Assembly: GCA_020161835.1 (NCBI GenBank)
Contig: JAIUNL010000009.1
Span: forward strand, 1 to 64,000
Origin: Bacteroidota bacterium
Lineage (GTDB): Bacteria; Bacteroidota; JABWAT01
Length of the DNA stretch: 64,000 nucleotides
Direction: 5' to 3'
Part shown: piece by piece, positions 55,127 to 64,000 of the stretch
How the letters are laid out: each line of letters begins with the position of its first letter
Position numbering within the stretch: position 1 is the stretch's first letter
The notes under the pieces: generated by a model
What the model saw: the letters and a program-made list of their open reading frames with translations, nothing else
What the model was told of the DNA's origin: nothing
Databases searched by the model: none
Program-made: the position numbers and the translations under genes

Positions 55127-57754
55127 ATGCGTACATCCAGAATTATTCGTCAGGATTTCCTCGACTTTTTTGCCTCTAAACAACACACTATTGTTGGTAG
55201 TGCACCTGTTGTTCCTTTTGAAGATCCAACCCTATTATTTACCAATGCCGGAATGAATCAGTTTAAAGATGTATTTCTGGGCAAAGGAAGCCGGTCTTAC
55301 AGTCGTGCTGCAGATACTCAAAAGTGCATCAGGGTGTCAGGGAAACACAATGACCTTGAAGAAGTTGGATTGGATACTTACCATCACACCTTTTTTGAAA
55401 TGCTCGGTAACTGGTCTTTTGGCGATTACTACAAAAGAGAAGCAATATCATGGGCGTGGGAATTATTCACTGAAATCTGGAAACTTGATAAAAGTAAACT
55501 CTATGCCACCGTTTACAAAACGGATGATGAAGCCCTCGAATTCTGGAAAACACTAACTGACATCCCTCATGAGCATGTATCCAAATTTGGTGAGAAAGAA
55601 AATTTCTGGGAAATGGGTGAAACAGGTCCATGTGGACCTTGTTCAGAGATTCATTACGATCTAGGACCTGATGCCTGTGATAAAAAACATCTGGATCATC
55701 AGTGTACTGTAAATGGAGTTTGCGGACGTTATGTCGAACTCTGGAATCTTGTCTTCATTCAATATAACCGAAAACCAGACGGTTCGCTTGAAGAACTTCC
55801 GGCAAAACATGTCGATACCGGAATGGGATTTGAACGGATCACAAACGTTCTTCAGGGTAAAAAAAGTAATTACGATACCGATGTGTTCACGCCTATTATT
55901 GATAAGGTTTCAGAACTAGCTGGTCTTCCCTATGAGGGAGAAAACCAGGTTCCGATGCGGGTTATTGCCGATCACATCCGGTCAATTTCATTTTCAATTG
56001 CTGATGGTGTCATTCCATCAAATGATGGCCGGGGTTATGTTATCCGCCGGATACTTCGCCGTGCAGCAAGATTTGGCAGAAAACTGGGATTCCGCGATCC
56101 ATTTTTATATAAATTGGTCATCGTTTTATCTGATACAATGGGCGATATTTTTCCGGAAATTAAATCCCGCCAGAATCATGTTGAACGGGTAATCAAAGCA
56201 GAGGAAGAATCTTTCAATGCTGCCCTTGACCGGGGAATTCAATTATTTGATCAGATTGCAAAAGAAGTTAAAGCAAAAAAAGAAACAGTTTTCCCGGGTC
56301 AGGAAGCATTCAAGCTTTATGACACCTATGGCTTCCCGGTTGATCTGACAAGACTGATTGCTTCTGATGAAGGATTAACTCTCGACGAAGAGACTTTCTC
56401 AAAACTCATGGAAGAACAACGGGAACGTGCCCGGCGTGCCGGAAAATTCTCACTCGTTTATGAAGATGATTCACAACCATTTGAAAAAATATCTTCTGGC
56501 GCAGACTCGGAATTTAAAGGATATGAAGCTTTAACTGTATCCGGATGTGAAATCCGTGAAATCAGAAAAGGTCCGAATGTTACTGAAGTGGTTTTGGATC
56601 AAACTCCGTTCTATGCTGAATCTGGCGGACAGGTTGGAGATAACGGGTACCTTGAGGTTGATGGTGAAAAATATCCGGTTATTGATACCCGGAAAGCAGA
56701 TCAAAAAATTGTTCATATCCTTGAAAGTTTTCCATCCGGGATTGAAAAATCAAAAATTTCTGCTGTTGTCAACATCACTGACAGAAAAAACACAGCCAGA
56801 AATCACACAGCTACCCACTTGCTTCACGCTGCACTTCGTCAGGTTTTGGGTGATCACGTCAGGCAGGCAGGTTCACTTGTGGCACCTGACCGGTTACGTT
56901 TCGATTTTTCTCATTTTGAAAAAGTCACTGATTCTCAACTTGCAGAACTTGAAGCCATCGTGACCCGTGAAGTCAGAGCTTCAGTTAATCTCAATACCAA
57001 TGTCATGAAATTTGACGAGGCTCAGAAAACGGGTGCTATGGCTCTTTTTGGTGAAAAATATGGCGATAAGGTCAGGGTCATCACCATTGGTAGTTTTTCA
57101 AAAGAACTTTGCGGGGGAACTCACCTTAACAATACCGCTGAAATCGGAAATTTCAGAATCGTAACTGAATCTTCTGTAGCTGCCGGTGTAAGAAGAATTG
57201 AAGCCGTAACCGGTGACGTAGCAGATCAATTGATTGATTCTGAACGGGAATTGGTTAAAAAATTGGTTCACACTGTGAATCACCGTCCTTCCGAACTTTC
57301 TGAAGCAGTTGAAACTTTAATCAACGAAAGAAAGTTCTTGGAAAAACAACTTTCTGATCTGAGAATTTCATTTGCCCAGAATAAAGTTGAACAATTACTC
57401 ACAAATGCCGTATTCACCTTATCAATTAAAACGGTTACAGGTGTTCTTGACGTTTCAACTATGGACGAATTAAAGTCAGCTGGTGACCACCTCCGTCTTA
57501 AATTGAAAGAAAACGGTGCAGGCGTTCTTGCTGCTGTTTCTGACGGAAAAGTGATGCTGGTAGCCGTTTTGACTGATGACTTGATTAAAGATAAAAAGAT
57601 GAGTGCCGGAAAAATCGTCGGTGAAGTTGCCAAAATAGTTGACGGAAATGGTGGCGGAAAACCTCATCTTGCAACTGCTGGTGGTAAAAATGTGTCGAAA
57701 TTAAACGACGCCCTTCTTGCAGTTTCTGAAATATTAAAAGCTGGTCTTAACTGA
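55127..57754 (+). CDS. alaS: Alanine--tRNA ligase
   Basis: 875 aa, full length. Class II core near the start (SAPVVPFEDPTLLFTNAGMNQFKDVFLG, GVIPSNDGRGYVIRR), the editing domain with HTATHLLHAAL and CGGTHL zinc ligands, and the C-terminal DHHA1/C-Ala region with GGGKPHLATAGGK. Its stop overlaps the next ATG by one base. Confidence 0.97.
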   Translation: MRTSRIIRQDFLDFFASKQHTIVGSAPVVPFEDPTLLFTNAGMNQFKDVFLGKGSRSYSRAADTQKCIRVSGKHNDLEEVGLDTYHHTFFEMLGNWSFGDYYKREAISWAWELFTEIWKLDKSKLYATVYKTDDEALEFWKTLTDIPHEHVSKFGEKENFWEMGETGPCGPCSEIHYDLGPDACDKKHLDHQCTVNGVCGRYVELWNLVFIQYNRKPDGSLEELPAKHVDTGMGFERITNVLQGKKSNYDTDVFTPIIDKVSELAGLPYEGENQVPMRVIADHIRSISFSIADGVIPSNDGRGYVIRRILRRAARFGRKLGFRDPFLYKLVIVLSDTMGDIFPEIKSRQNHVERVIKAEEESFNAALDRGIQLFDQIAKEVKAKKETVFPGQEAFKLYDTYGFPVDLTRLIASDEGLTLDEETFSKLMEEQRERARRAGKFSLVYEDDSQPFEKISSGADSEFKGYEALTVSGCEIREIRKGPNVTEVVLDQTPFYAESGGQVGDNGYLEVDGEKYPVIDTRKADQKIVHILESFPSGIEKSKISAVVNITDRKNTARNHTATHLLHAALRQVLGDHVRQAGSLVAPDRLRFDFSHFEKVTDSQLAELEAIVTREVRASVNLNTNVMKFDEAQKTGAMALFGEKYGDKVRVITIGSFSKELCGGTHLNNTAEIGNFRIVTESSVAAGVRRIEAVTGDVADQLIDSERELVKKLVHTVNHRPSELSEAVETLINERKFLEKQLSDLRISFAQNKVEQLLTNAVFTLSIKTVTGVLDVSTMDELKSAGDHLRLKLKENGAGVLAAVSDGKVMLVAVLTDDLIKDKKMSAGKIVGEVAKIVDGNGGGKPHLATAGGKNVSKLNDALLAVSEILKAGLN

Positions 57755-58494
57755 TGAATGTTTTCAACGGAATTCTTGCCCTGCATCAGCGGGGAGAAAA
57801 ACAACTTGCAGTTCTTCTTGACCCAGATAAGATTTCTGCCGGGTTTGCTGGTGAATTTGCTGCAAACGCTGAATCATCTGGTGTCGACATTATTCTGATT
57901 GGTGGAAGCTTACTCACCTCAGACAAACTGACCGAAGTCATTTCATCTGTTAAGTCGAAAACAAATGTACCGGTTATCATTTTTCCCGGTTCAATCATGC
58001 AGGTTTCTTCAAAGGCAGATGCCATACTTTTTCTTTCGTTAATCAGCGGAAGAAATCCGGAGTATCTGATCGGAAACCATGTGATTGTAAGTCCGATCTT
58101 GCGGGAACTAAACCTCGAGCCCATTTCTACCGGTTATATTCTCATTGACTCAGGGGTTCCAACATCAGCATCATTTATGAGCAACAGCTTCCCTATTCCC
58201 CGTAATAAGCCTGATATTGCGGCAGCTCATGCTTTGGCCGCTGATTATCTGGGAATAAAACAGCTCTATCTTGAAGGCGGTTCAGGTGCTCAGGATCCTG
58301 TGCCAAATGAAGTAATCATGGCTGTCAGAAAAGTGACTGACCTTCCAATCTGGGTTGGTGGAGGAATCCGTTCAGTTGAAATTGCAAAACAAAAAGCAGA
58401 TGCTGGGGCTTCGGTTATTGTAGTAGGAACTCATTTTGAGTATGAAAAAGGGTTTGCCCAAGTCGAATCATTTGCAAAAGAAATTAAAAGGTAA
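57754..58494 (+). CDS. Geranylgeranylglyceryl/heptaprenylglyceryl phosphate synthase family (PcrB/GGGPS)
   Basis: 246 aa TIM barrel. LAVLLDPDKIS (Asp for phosphate/metal), FPGSIMQVS, YLEGGSGA and WVGGGIRS are GGGPS motifs. Bacteroidota-type members belong to group II and make GGGP or heptaprenyl-GP ether lipids of unknown use. It is coupled to alaS upstream and followed by gmhA. Exact prenyl chain length cannot be read. Confidence 0.88.
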   Translation: MNVFNGILALHQRGEKQLAVLLDPDKISAGFAGEFAANAESSGVDIILIGGSLLTSDKLTEVISSVKSKTNVPVIIFPGSIMQVSSKADAILFLSLISGRNPEYLIGNHVIVSPILRELNLEPISTGYILIDSGVPTSASFMSNSFPIPRNKPDIAAAHALAADYLGIKQLYLEGGSGAQDPVPNEVIMAVRKVTDLPIWVGGGIRSVEIAKQKADAGASVIVVGTHFEYEKGFAQVESFAKEIKR

Positions 58495-58510
58495 TTTTAC
58501 GGAAAAAAAT

Positions 58511-59107
58511 GTGACTTCATTTGAAGACAAAGTAAAACTTGCAAAAGATTCTTTACTACAATCGTGTGAAGTGAAGATGAAAGTTGCAGAGAATGATTCT
58601 GAAACAATTGTCAGAATGGCCGAGTTGATCATTTCAACTTTCAGAAGTGGGGGAAAACTTCTCATTGCCGGCAATGGTGGTTCTGCATCTGACAGTCAGC
58701 ATATTGCAACTGAATTTACAATCAGATACAGAGGTTCATTTGATCGGCCTGCACTGCCTGCAATAGCCCTTACAACAGATTCATCTGCAATGACTGCAGG
58801 TCCGAATGATTTAGGATTTGAAAATACAATCACCCGGATGGTTGAAGCCTATGGGCGGACTGGTGATGTATTTTTAGGTTTATCAACTTCCGGAAATTCG
58901 GAGAATATCATCCGTGCAATGGTTTATGCCAGAAAAAGCGGAATGAAAGTAATTGGTTTGCTCGGAGGTTCAGGTGGTAAAATGCCACCGCTTTGCGATG
59001 AGTTTGTAATTGTACCCTGGAACAGTTCAAACCATGTTCAGGAGTCTCATATTGCAATTGCACACATTATTGTACAGATTGTTGAAGAAACACTTTTTAT
59101 GAAATAA
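58511..59107 (+). CDS. gmhA: Phosphoheptose (sedoheptulose-7-phosphate) isomerase
   Basis: 198 aa from GTG 58511, the start that gives the family length; earlier in-frame starts (ATG 58442) would overlap the upstream gene. SIS fold with GGKLLIAGNGGSASDSQHIA, TTDSSAMTAGPNDLGFE, LSTSGNSENII and QESHIAIAH. Makes D-glycero-D-manno-heptose 7-phosphate for the LPS inner core, which fits the KDO operon at 26-34 kb. Reading from 58511 the next base is the GGAAA-rich leader. Confidence 0.88.
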   Translation: MTSFEDKVKLAKDSLLQSCEVKMKVAENDSETIVRMAELIISTFRSGGKLLIAGNGGSASDSQHIATEFTIRYRGSFDRPALPAIALTTDSSAMTAGPNDLGFENTITRMVEAYGRTGDVFLGLSTSGNSENIIRAMVYARKSGMKVIGLLGGSGGKMPPLCDEFVIVPWNSSNHVQESHIAIAHIIVQIVEETLFMK

Positions 59108-59134
59108 AAAAGGGGCTGTTTTACAGCCCCTTTT
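59108..59134. terminator. Bidirectional terminator between gmhA and mqnA
   Basis: 12-bp perfect stem AAAAGGGGCTGT (59108-59119) / ACAGCCCCTTTT (59123-59134), 3-base loop. It overlaps the mqnA stop by two bases and serves both convergent genes. Confidence 0.92.
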
Positions 59135-59975
59135 AATTTTGTGATGGATTTACTATAGCCGATTCTTCACCTGCTTTTTTTATATCGGGGAAAGTATCAA
59201 GCAACCCGAGCATAAATGCCAACCTGTAAAATTCCATTAATCCTTCCATTTTATCCGCTGTAAGCTCAAACTTGATATTATCAGTCAGATAAGATTCAAA
59301 AAAGTCTGCATTCGCACCCCAACCAGATTCAACAGCAAATTCTGATGCTATTTTGCTGATATTTTTAATTCCCTGCTTTCTTGATTCGGAAAGAAGTTCA
59401 ATATCCGAGTTTAAAACCTTTCCACGTCTGCCTGCCCAAACAGCAAAAACAAATGGCAATTGGGTCATATCAATCCATTCTTCAGCCAAATCGAGATAAT
59501 TTGGAGATTTCAGTGTAGCCTTAAGTGCATTGTCACCTATCAGAAGTGCAGCATCACACTCCATTAGCATGGCATCCAGATCAGGTTTCATCACAATGTA
59601 GTCCGGATCGATCCCGAATTTTTCATGCATCAGGATTTTCAGAAGCATAACAGAAGTTCTCGAACTTTCGTCAATTGCAATCTTTTTCAATCCATCGAGA
59701 TTCTTATTGAAAAAAAGCATGACGCTTTTAACAGTCGAATCAGAAGAAATACATCCTGAAGGAATTAATTCATAAAGTGAGGCATGTCTTGCATATTCGA
59801 TTGAGGGAACAAGTGCCAGGTCAACTTCATTTTTGAACAACTGAACCTCATTAACAGCCGGAATATCATAAATCATACTTACCTTTTTTTGAAGGTTCGG
59901 ATCATTTTGAAATCCATAGATGAGAGGTTTTGTATTCAGAAACCAGGCGGCTCCGATGCGGCGGGGAATATTCAC
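59133..59975 (-). CDS. mqnA: Chorismate dehydratase (futalosine menaquinone pathway)
   Basis: 280 aa from GTG 59975. That start begins at RIGAAWFLNTKPLIYGF, the normal N-terminus of MqnA; a start at 60035 would overlap mqnE by 50 bases. DLALVPSIEYARH and IAIDESSRTSVMLLKIL follow, then LDLAEEWIDMTQLPFVFAVW. Converts chorismate to 3-enolpyruvylbenzoate. Eleven bases after mqnE, minus strand. The last 25 residues are charged and less conserved. Confidence 0.88.
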   Translation of the reverse strand: MNIPRRIGAAWFLNTKPLIYGFQNDPNLQKKVSMIYDIPAVNEVQLFKNEVDLALVPSIEYARHASLYELIPSGCISSDSTVKSVMLFFNKNLDGLKKIAIDESSRTSVMLLKILMHEKFGIDPDYIVMKPDLDAMLMECDAALLIGDNALKATLKSPNYLDLAEEWIDMTQLPFVFAVWAGRRGKVLNSDIELLSESRKQGIKNISKIASEFAVESGWGANADFFESYLTDNIKFELTADKMEGLMEFYRLAFMLGLLDTFPDIKKAGEESAIVNPSQN

Positions 59976-59985
59976 AGAAAATCCG

Positions 59986-61101
59986 TTAAAAGCGCTTGAC
60001 GATTTCGTATCTGGAATTCCGTTCAACCGGATCACGGCCTGAATCCCTGATTAACTTAACCATCTGGTTTTGGGAGAGTCTGACTTCATCAGTCAGGCTT
60101 GCAGTTTTTGTAATTGTGTAATTGGTGACTGTTCCGTCAAGATCGTCAACACCGTAATACAATGAAACCTGGGCGACCTGCGTAGAGTGCATAATCCAGA
60201 AACATTTGATGTGCGGAAAGTTATCGAGCATCAACCGGCCTATAGCCAATGTTTTAAGATTATCAATTCCCGAAGTCCAGTCACCACTGAAACCAGGTGT
60301 GTTTGGCTGATAAGCCAGAGGAATAAAAGCAAAAAAACCGTTGGTCTCATCCTGAAGTTCCCTGAGGGAAATCATGTGGTCAATCCGGTCTTCATAATTT
60401 TCAATATGACCGTAAAGCATAGTTGCATTGGTTTTAATTCCAAGTTCATGGGCAGTACGGGCAATTCTAAGCCATTCTTCACCGGTTTCCTTTTCAGGAC
60501 AGAGCTTTGTTCTGACTCGTGGAGCAAAAATTTCAGCTCCGCCTCCCGGCATAAAATCTAACCCTGCTTCTTTGAGTTCAGATAAAACTTCACGGTGAGA
60601 TTTTCCTGAGACACGTGTCAGGTGGTCAATCTCAATCATGGTAAAAGCTTTAATAAAAACCTGGGGTGCAGCTTTTTTTATGCCGCGTAAAACGTCGAGG
60701 TAGTATGAGTAGGGTAAATCGGGGTGAAGTCCGCCAACAATATGAACTTCATTAACGCCATGAACAGCTTCATCAGAAACTTTTTTGATAATTTCGTCAA
60801 CTTGCCAGGTATAACCACCTTCCTGCCCAGTTTTGCGTTTAAATCCGCAGAATGAACAGTTGAGAACACATAGATTGGAATAATTGATATTTTGGTTTTT
60901 TACAAAATATGCAATATTTCCATGTTTGCGCTCCCTGACTAAGTTTGCCAGAAATCCAACAGCATTAAAATCAGGAGTTTCAAATAGCCGAATACCATCT
61001 TCTTTGCTCAGGCGTTCACCACTGATTACTTTTTCATAGATATCAGCAAGTCCTGAACGCTTTATGTGCTGCTCAACAAGGGCATCCGGCAATTTAAACA
61101 T
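59986..61101 (-). CDS. mqnE: Aminodeoxyfutalosine synthase (radical SAM)
   Basis: 371 aa from ATG 61101. Radical SAM cluster C78, C82, C85 (NLCVLNCSFCGF). GGGAEIFAPRVRTKLCPEKE and the start ERKHGNIAYFVKNQNINYSN are typical of MqnE; MqnC has a different block there. Joins 3-enolpyruvylbenzoate and SAM in the step after MqnA. mqnB/C/D are not in the window. 16 bases separate it from rplS. Confidence 0.9.
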   Translation of the reverse strand: MFKLPDALVEQHIKRSGLADIYEKVISGERLSKEDGIRLFETPDFNAVGFLANLVRERKHGNIAYFVKNQNINYSNLCVLNCSFCGFKRKTGQEGGYTWQVDEIIKKVSDEAVHGVNEVHIVGGLHPDLPYSYYLDVLRGIKKAAPQVFIKAFTMIEIDHLTRVSGKSHREVLSELKEAGLDFMPGGGAEIFAPRVRTKLCPEKETGEEWLRIARTAHELGIKTNATMLYGHIENYEDRIDHMISLRELQDETNGFFAFIPLAYQPNTPGFSGDWTSGIDNLKTLAIGRLMLDNFPHIKCFWIMHSTQVAQVSLYYGVDDLDGTVTNYTITKTASLTDEVRLSQNQMVKLIRDSGRDPVERNSRYEIVKRF

Positions 61102-61116
61102 CAATTCTTATCCTGT

Positions 61117-61464
61117 TCAGGCTTTAATTTTTTCCTTGATACGGCTGGCTTTACCAGTTAGTGCACGAAGGTAATACAGTTTTGCTCTGCGAACCTGACC
61201 GTGACGAACAACTTCAATACCAGCGATACGTGGGGAATGAATAGGGAAAATCCGCTCAACACCAACACCGTTTGACATTTTGCGAACGGTAAAAGTGGCG
61301 CTGATTCCGCTACCTTTCATTTTAATCACGATTCCGGTATAAACCTGAATACGTTCTTTGTCACCTTCAATTACACGAACGTTTACATTGATGGTATCAC
61401 CAATGCGAAGTTCAGGTAAATCAGTCCGTAGTTGTGTTGACTCAACCAATTGAATCATGTCCAT
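61117..61464 (-). CDS. rplS: 50S ribosomal protein L19
   Basis: 115 aa, family length. [23 protein letters not shown] and the Arg/Lys-rich end [18 protein letters not shown]. Sits at the 30S-50S interface. Last gene of the ffh-rpsP-rimM-trmD-rplS operon, 24 bases after trmD. Confidence 0.98.
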   Translation of the reverse strand: MDMIQLVESTQLRTDLPELRIGDTINVNVRVIEGDKERIQVYTGIVIKMKGSGISATFTVRKMSNGVGVERIFPIHSPRIAGIEVVRHGQVRRAKLYYLRALTGKASRIKEKIKA

Positions 61465-61488
61465 GTTCCAGCTCCTAAGTAAATTTTC

Positions 61489-62169
61489 CTAAGGTTCAAG
61501 CAGATCCGGTCGGCGCTGCTTTGTTTTTTGAATGGCCTGCTCTTGCTGCCATTCTTCAATTTTTTTATGATCCCCGCTTCTGAGAACATCAGGGACTGCC
61601 ATATTACGGTAAACAGAAGGTCGTGTATAAACTGGTGAATCCAGCAAATGGGTCTGAAAACTGTCTGTCAAAGCTGATTCTGAATCACCAAGAGCACCAG
61701 GAAGCAACCGGGTAACGGCATCAATAATTATAAGTGCAGGAAGCTCACCACCGGTAACTACATAATCACCGATAGAAATTTCTCTGGTAACCCAATGATC
61801 CCGAACTCTTTGATCAATACCTTTATAATGGCCTGCTATAATAGCTATATTCTTTTTTAAAGAAAGTTCGTTTGCAATCTGCTGAGTAAACTGAACACCA
61901 TCAGGTGTTACAAAAATGATTTCATCGTACACAATTTCTTTTGTCAGCTTATCAAGGCATTCAAAAATGGGTTCTGGTTTCAGAACCATTCCGGCTTGAC
62001 CGCCAAAAGCATAATCATCAATGGTTTTATACCGGTCGTGGGTAAAATCATGAAGATTGTGAAGATGCACATCAATCAGTTGTCTGGTTAAAGCCCTTTT
62101 GAGAATCGAAAACTGAAGCGGGCTTGTCATCAGCCCCGGAATGCCGGATAGGATGTCAAATCTAAGCAT
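61489..62169 (-). CDS. trmD: tRNA (guanine(37)-N1)-methyltransferase
   Basis: 226 aa, a little shorter than the 255 of E. coli at the C-terminus. The trefoil-knot region reads HDFTHDRYKTIDDYAFGGQAGMVLKPEP, then SIGDYVVTGGELPALIIIDA. Methylates G37 to prevent frameshifting. Overlaps rimM by one base. Confidence 0.97.
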   Translation of the reverse strand: MLRFDILSGIPGLMTSPLQFSILKRALTRQLIDVHLHNLHDFTHDRYKTIDDYAFGGQAGMVLKPEPIFECLDKLTKEIVYDEIIFVTPDGVQFTQQIANELSLKKNIAIIAGHYKGIDQRVRDHWVTREISIGDYVVTGGELPALIIIDAVTRLLPGALGDSESALTDSFQTHLLDSPVYTRPSVYRNMAVPDVLRSGDHKKIEEWQQEQAIQKTKQRRPDLLEP

Positions 62170-62681
62170 CAGTCAATCAAACCAGCAGGTAAATTCATTT
62201 CAATAAGTTTTTTCTTTTTTGAAATACCCAGAAGCCATTCTTCAACAAATGGAACCATAATTTCTCCGCCCTTCGTTCCGGCAAGTACCAGAATCGGGTG
62301 TGCAGCAGACTCCCAGGTTTTAATTACAGTTCCAACCATTTTACCAGATGTTACATCTTTTAGCTGATATCCAACAAGAAGAGATTCTTCCTCCTGAATG
62401 CCCAGATTTTCAAAATCTGATTCAGTCATAAAAACTGATAACGAAATCAGGGTTTTCACCGAATTTACTGAATGGTATTCACGAAATTTTACGAGAACCG
62501 CATTCGGCATCGGCTTTGTTTCCTGAACTGTTACCAATTCAGACGAGTTTTCAGTCTTGCCAATGAACAAAACAAGTCCGGGAACCAGCCAATCGGCAGA
62601 ACCCGAATCAAGATTGAGTTTCAGAAACCCGTCCAGTCCGTGAGTTTTTGCAACTTTTCCGACTTTAACTAACGGATCCAT
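62169..62681 (-). CDS. rimM: 16S rRNA processing protein RimM
   Basis: 170 aa. VGKVAKTHGLDGFLKL opens the N-terminal domain and VPFVEEWLL closes the PRC-barrel. Helps mature the 30S head. 12 bases after rpsP. Confidence 0.95.
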   Translation of the reverse strand: MDPLVKVGKVAKTHGLDGFLKLNLDSGSADWLVPGLVLFIGKTENSSELVTVQETKPMPNAVLVKFREYHSVNSVKTLISLSVFMTESDFENLGIQEEESLLVGYQLKDVTSGKMVGTVIKTWESAAHPILVLAGTKGGEIMVPFVEEWLLGISKKKKLIEMNLPAGLID

Positions 62682-62693
62682 GAAAACGGCTTA

Positions 62694-63074
62694 TTAAGCC
62701 TCTTCTCCGGTTTTTTCAGCCTTCTTAGCAACTTTCTTCTTAACAACCGGTGCCGCAGCTTTTGCTTCGTGCCATTTGGTCATTTTTTCAGCGGCTGCTT
62801 CTTCACCAACTCTTTTAATGAGCAAGTGCTTCATTAAAAGACCTGCTTTACTGAGCAGATTACGAACAGTATCTGTAGGCTGAGCACCAACGCTCATCCA
62901 ATACATAACACGTTCTTCGTTAAAGGTAAAGTTATCGGTCCCTGCAAGTGGGCTATACATTCCGACCGATTCAATAAAACGGCCATCACGTTTAGCACGG
63001 GAATCGGCAGCAATCAACTTGTAAACGGGAGATTTTTTACGTCCCATTCTTTTAAGTCTCAGTTTAACAGCCAA
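62694..63074 (-). CDS. rpsP: 30S ribosomal protein S16
   Basis: 126 aa. [19 protein letters not shown] and [12 protein letters not shown] identify S16; residues after about 85 form a Lys/Ala/Glu-rich tail ([19 protein letters not shown]) absent from the 82-residue E. coli protein but usual in the Bacteroidota group. Confidence 0.97.
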   Translation of the reverse strand: MAVKLRLKRMGRKKSPVYKLIAADSRAKRDGRFIESVGMYSPLAGTDNFTFNEERVMYWMSVGAQPTDTVRNLLSKAGLLMKHLLIKRVGEEAAAEKMTKWHEAKAAAPVVKKKVAKKAEKTGEEA

Positions 63075-63102
63075 TGTTGTATCTCCTGTTTAATGTTCTT
63101 AG

Positions 63103-64000
63103 TTATCGTAATAATTTTTTCATCATTGCCGGGTTTGCCATAGCACCTTTACCCAGCTTCGACATATTTTTCATCATTTTTTTCATGTCGTAAAACTGCT
63201 TCATAAGGCGGTTAACTTCCTGAACAGAAGTTCCACTTCCCTTTGCAATCCGAAGCCTTCTGCTTCCGTTCAAAAGATCAGGATTCCGTCTTTCCTTAAA
63301 AGTCATTGACAGAATAATTGCTTCAACTTTTTTTGTGGCCTGATCATCAACAGGCATGTCCTTAATAGCTTTTCCGATACCTGGCAGCATTCCAAGAATG
63401 CTGGACATCGAACCTAATTTCTTTATCTGCTGAAGCTGACTGAGAAAATCTTCAAGATTAAAATCATTTTTTCTGATTTTATCATGAAGTTTTTTGGCAT
63501 CATCAACACTGATGGCTTCCTGAGCTTTTTCAACCAGGGAAACCACATCACCCATTCCAAGTATCCGCTGGGCAAGCCTTTCCGGATAAAACAGATCCAA
63601 ACTTTCAAGTTTTTCACCGTAAGACAGGAATTTAATAGGCTGACCAACCACGTGCCTGATTGAAAGGGCTGCACCACCGCGGGTATCGCCATCCATCTTG
63701 GTCATGACAATACCAGAAAAAGCTACAGAATCCCAGAATGCCTTTGCAGTATTTACGGCATCCTGACCTGTCATAGCATCAACAACGAAAAGCGTTTCTG
63801 CCGGACCAACCGCTTCTTTGATTCTTCTGACTTCATCCATCATTTCAGAATCAACATGCAAACGGCCTGCTGTATCAATAATCACAACACCACGGCCAGC
63901 TAATCTGCTATCTTCAACACCTCTTCGTGCGACTTCAACAGCATCTTTCACGTCATAGGAAAGAACAGGAACGGAAATTTGTGCGCCCAGTTTTTTCAAC
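63103..64000 (-). CDS. ffh: Signal recognition particle protein Ffh (C-terminal part, cut by window edge)
   Basis: About 299 codons are visible; the N-terminus lies beyond 64000. GTPase motifs DTAGRLHVD and TKMDGDTRGG, then the closing GEKLESLDLFYPERLAQRILGMGD. The Met-rich M domain binds SRP RNA (LIRKNDFNLEDFL..., MMKNMSKLG, NPAMMKKLLR). First visible gene of the rpsP operon. Confidence 0.97.
   Translation of the reverse strand, partial: LKKLGAQISVPVLSYDVKDAVEVARRGVEDSRLAGRGVVIIDTAGRLHVDSEMMDEVRRIKEAVGPAETLFVVDAMTGQDAVNTAKAFWDSVAFSGIVMTKMDGDTRGGAALSIRHVVGQPIKFLSYGEKLESLDLFYPERLAQRILGMGDVVSLVEKAQEAISVDDAKKLHDKIRKNDFNLEDFLSQLQQIKKLGSMSSILGMLPGIGKAIKDMPVDDQATKKVEAIILSMTFKERRNPDLLNGSRRLRIAKGSGTSVQEVNRLMKQFYDMKKMMKNMSKLGKGAMANPAMMKKLLR

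Overview
The window reads as a chromosome segment of a diderm, menaquinone-making bacterium of the FCB superphylum (Bacteroidota, Ignavibacteriota or Balneolota neighbourhood; exact rank not resolvable here). Support: a complete KDO/LPS-transport operon (Gram-negative outer membrane); a secreted mannanase with a type IX secretion/FlgD-like C-terminal domain; a bacterial GGGP-synthase-type enzyme; two genes of the futalosine menaquinone route; and clear Shine-Dalgarno sites before many genes.

Layout. 1-5 kb: a repeat-littered stretch with only a lone CitE-like/SGNH-like fusion gene, a thioesterase gene broken by one amber codon, and a DinB-family gene. 4.7-17.2 kb (minus strand): a mannan/beta-mannoside degradation locus (GH5, aldo/keto reductase, GH2, CBM protein, GH2, GH26, then a GlcG/HbpS-like protein and a CBM-like protein) with a candidate promoter/operator in front. 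17.2-23.3 kb: repeats, a radical SAM/SPASM protein overlapping an S9 peptidase, a YcaQ/AlkZ-related protein coupled to a vestigial methyltransferase-like protein, and a small outer-membrane-type protein with an 87-aa partner. 23.3-34.4 kb (minus): aroF-glmS, then plsC-gatC-kdsB-pyrG-kdsA-kdsD-lptC-lptA-lptB, a chain mostly of 4-base overlaps that builds KDO and exports LPS. 34.5-48.6 kb (minus): a ten-gene chemosensory operon (MCP, CheR, Hpt, a 1891-aa hybrid CheA, CheB, two CheW, a REC-PATAN-roadblock regulator, a roadblock protein, an MglA-type GTPase with a Pro/Ala tail), facing two divergent roadblock genes. 48.9-59.1 kb (plus): housekeeping (rsmD, coaD, an aminotransferase, zinc ribbon, DUF1232, icd, alaS, GGGP-synthase-like, gmhA) interrupted by a minus-strand Yip1 protein. 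59.1-64 kb (minus): mqnE-mqnA and the ffh-rpsP-rimM-trmD-rplS operon, with ffh cut by the window edge.

How it works together. The mannan locus would cut polymer outside the cell (GH26, GH5) and remove terminal mannosides (GH2 pair), with CBM proteins binding substrate. The chemosensory operon looks like a Frz/Pil-Chp-type pathway that feeds a Ras-like polarity GTPase switch rather than a flagellar motor: no flagellar gene and no lone CheY is present, while four proteins carry roadblock domains.

Most unusual signals: (a) the chemosensory-GTPase operon and its CheA, which has about 700 residues of acidic linkers separating three similar-looking helical modules; (b) runs of several different heptanucleotide repeats, three of which end at or inside the stop codon of a minus-strand gene; (c) at least six families of extragenic hairpin repeats whose stems change in a compensated way between copies, concentrated in the first 6 kb and near 17.4 and 23.3 kb.
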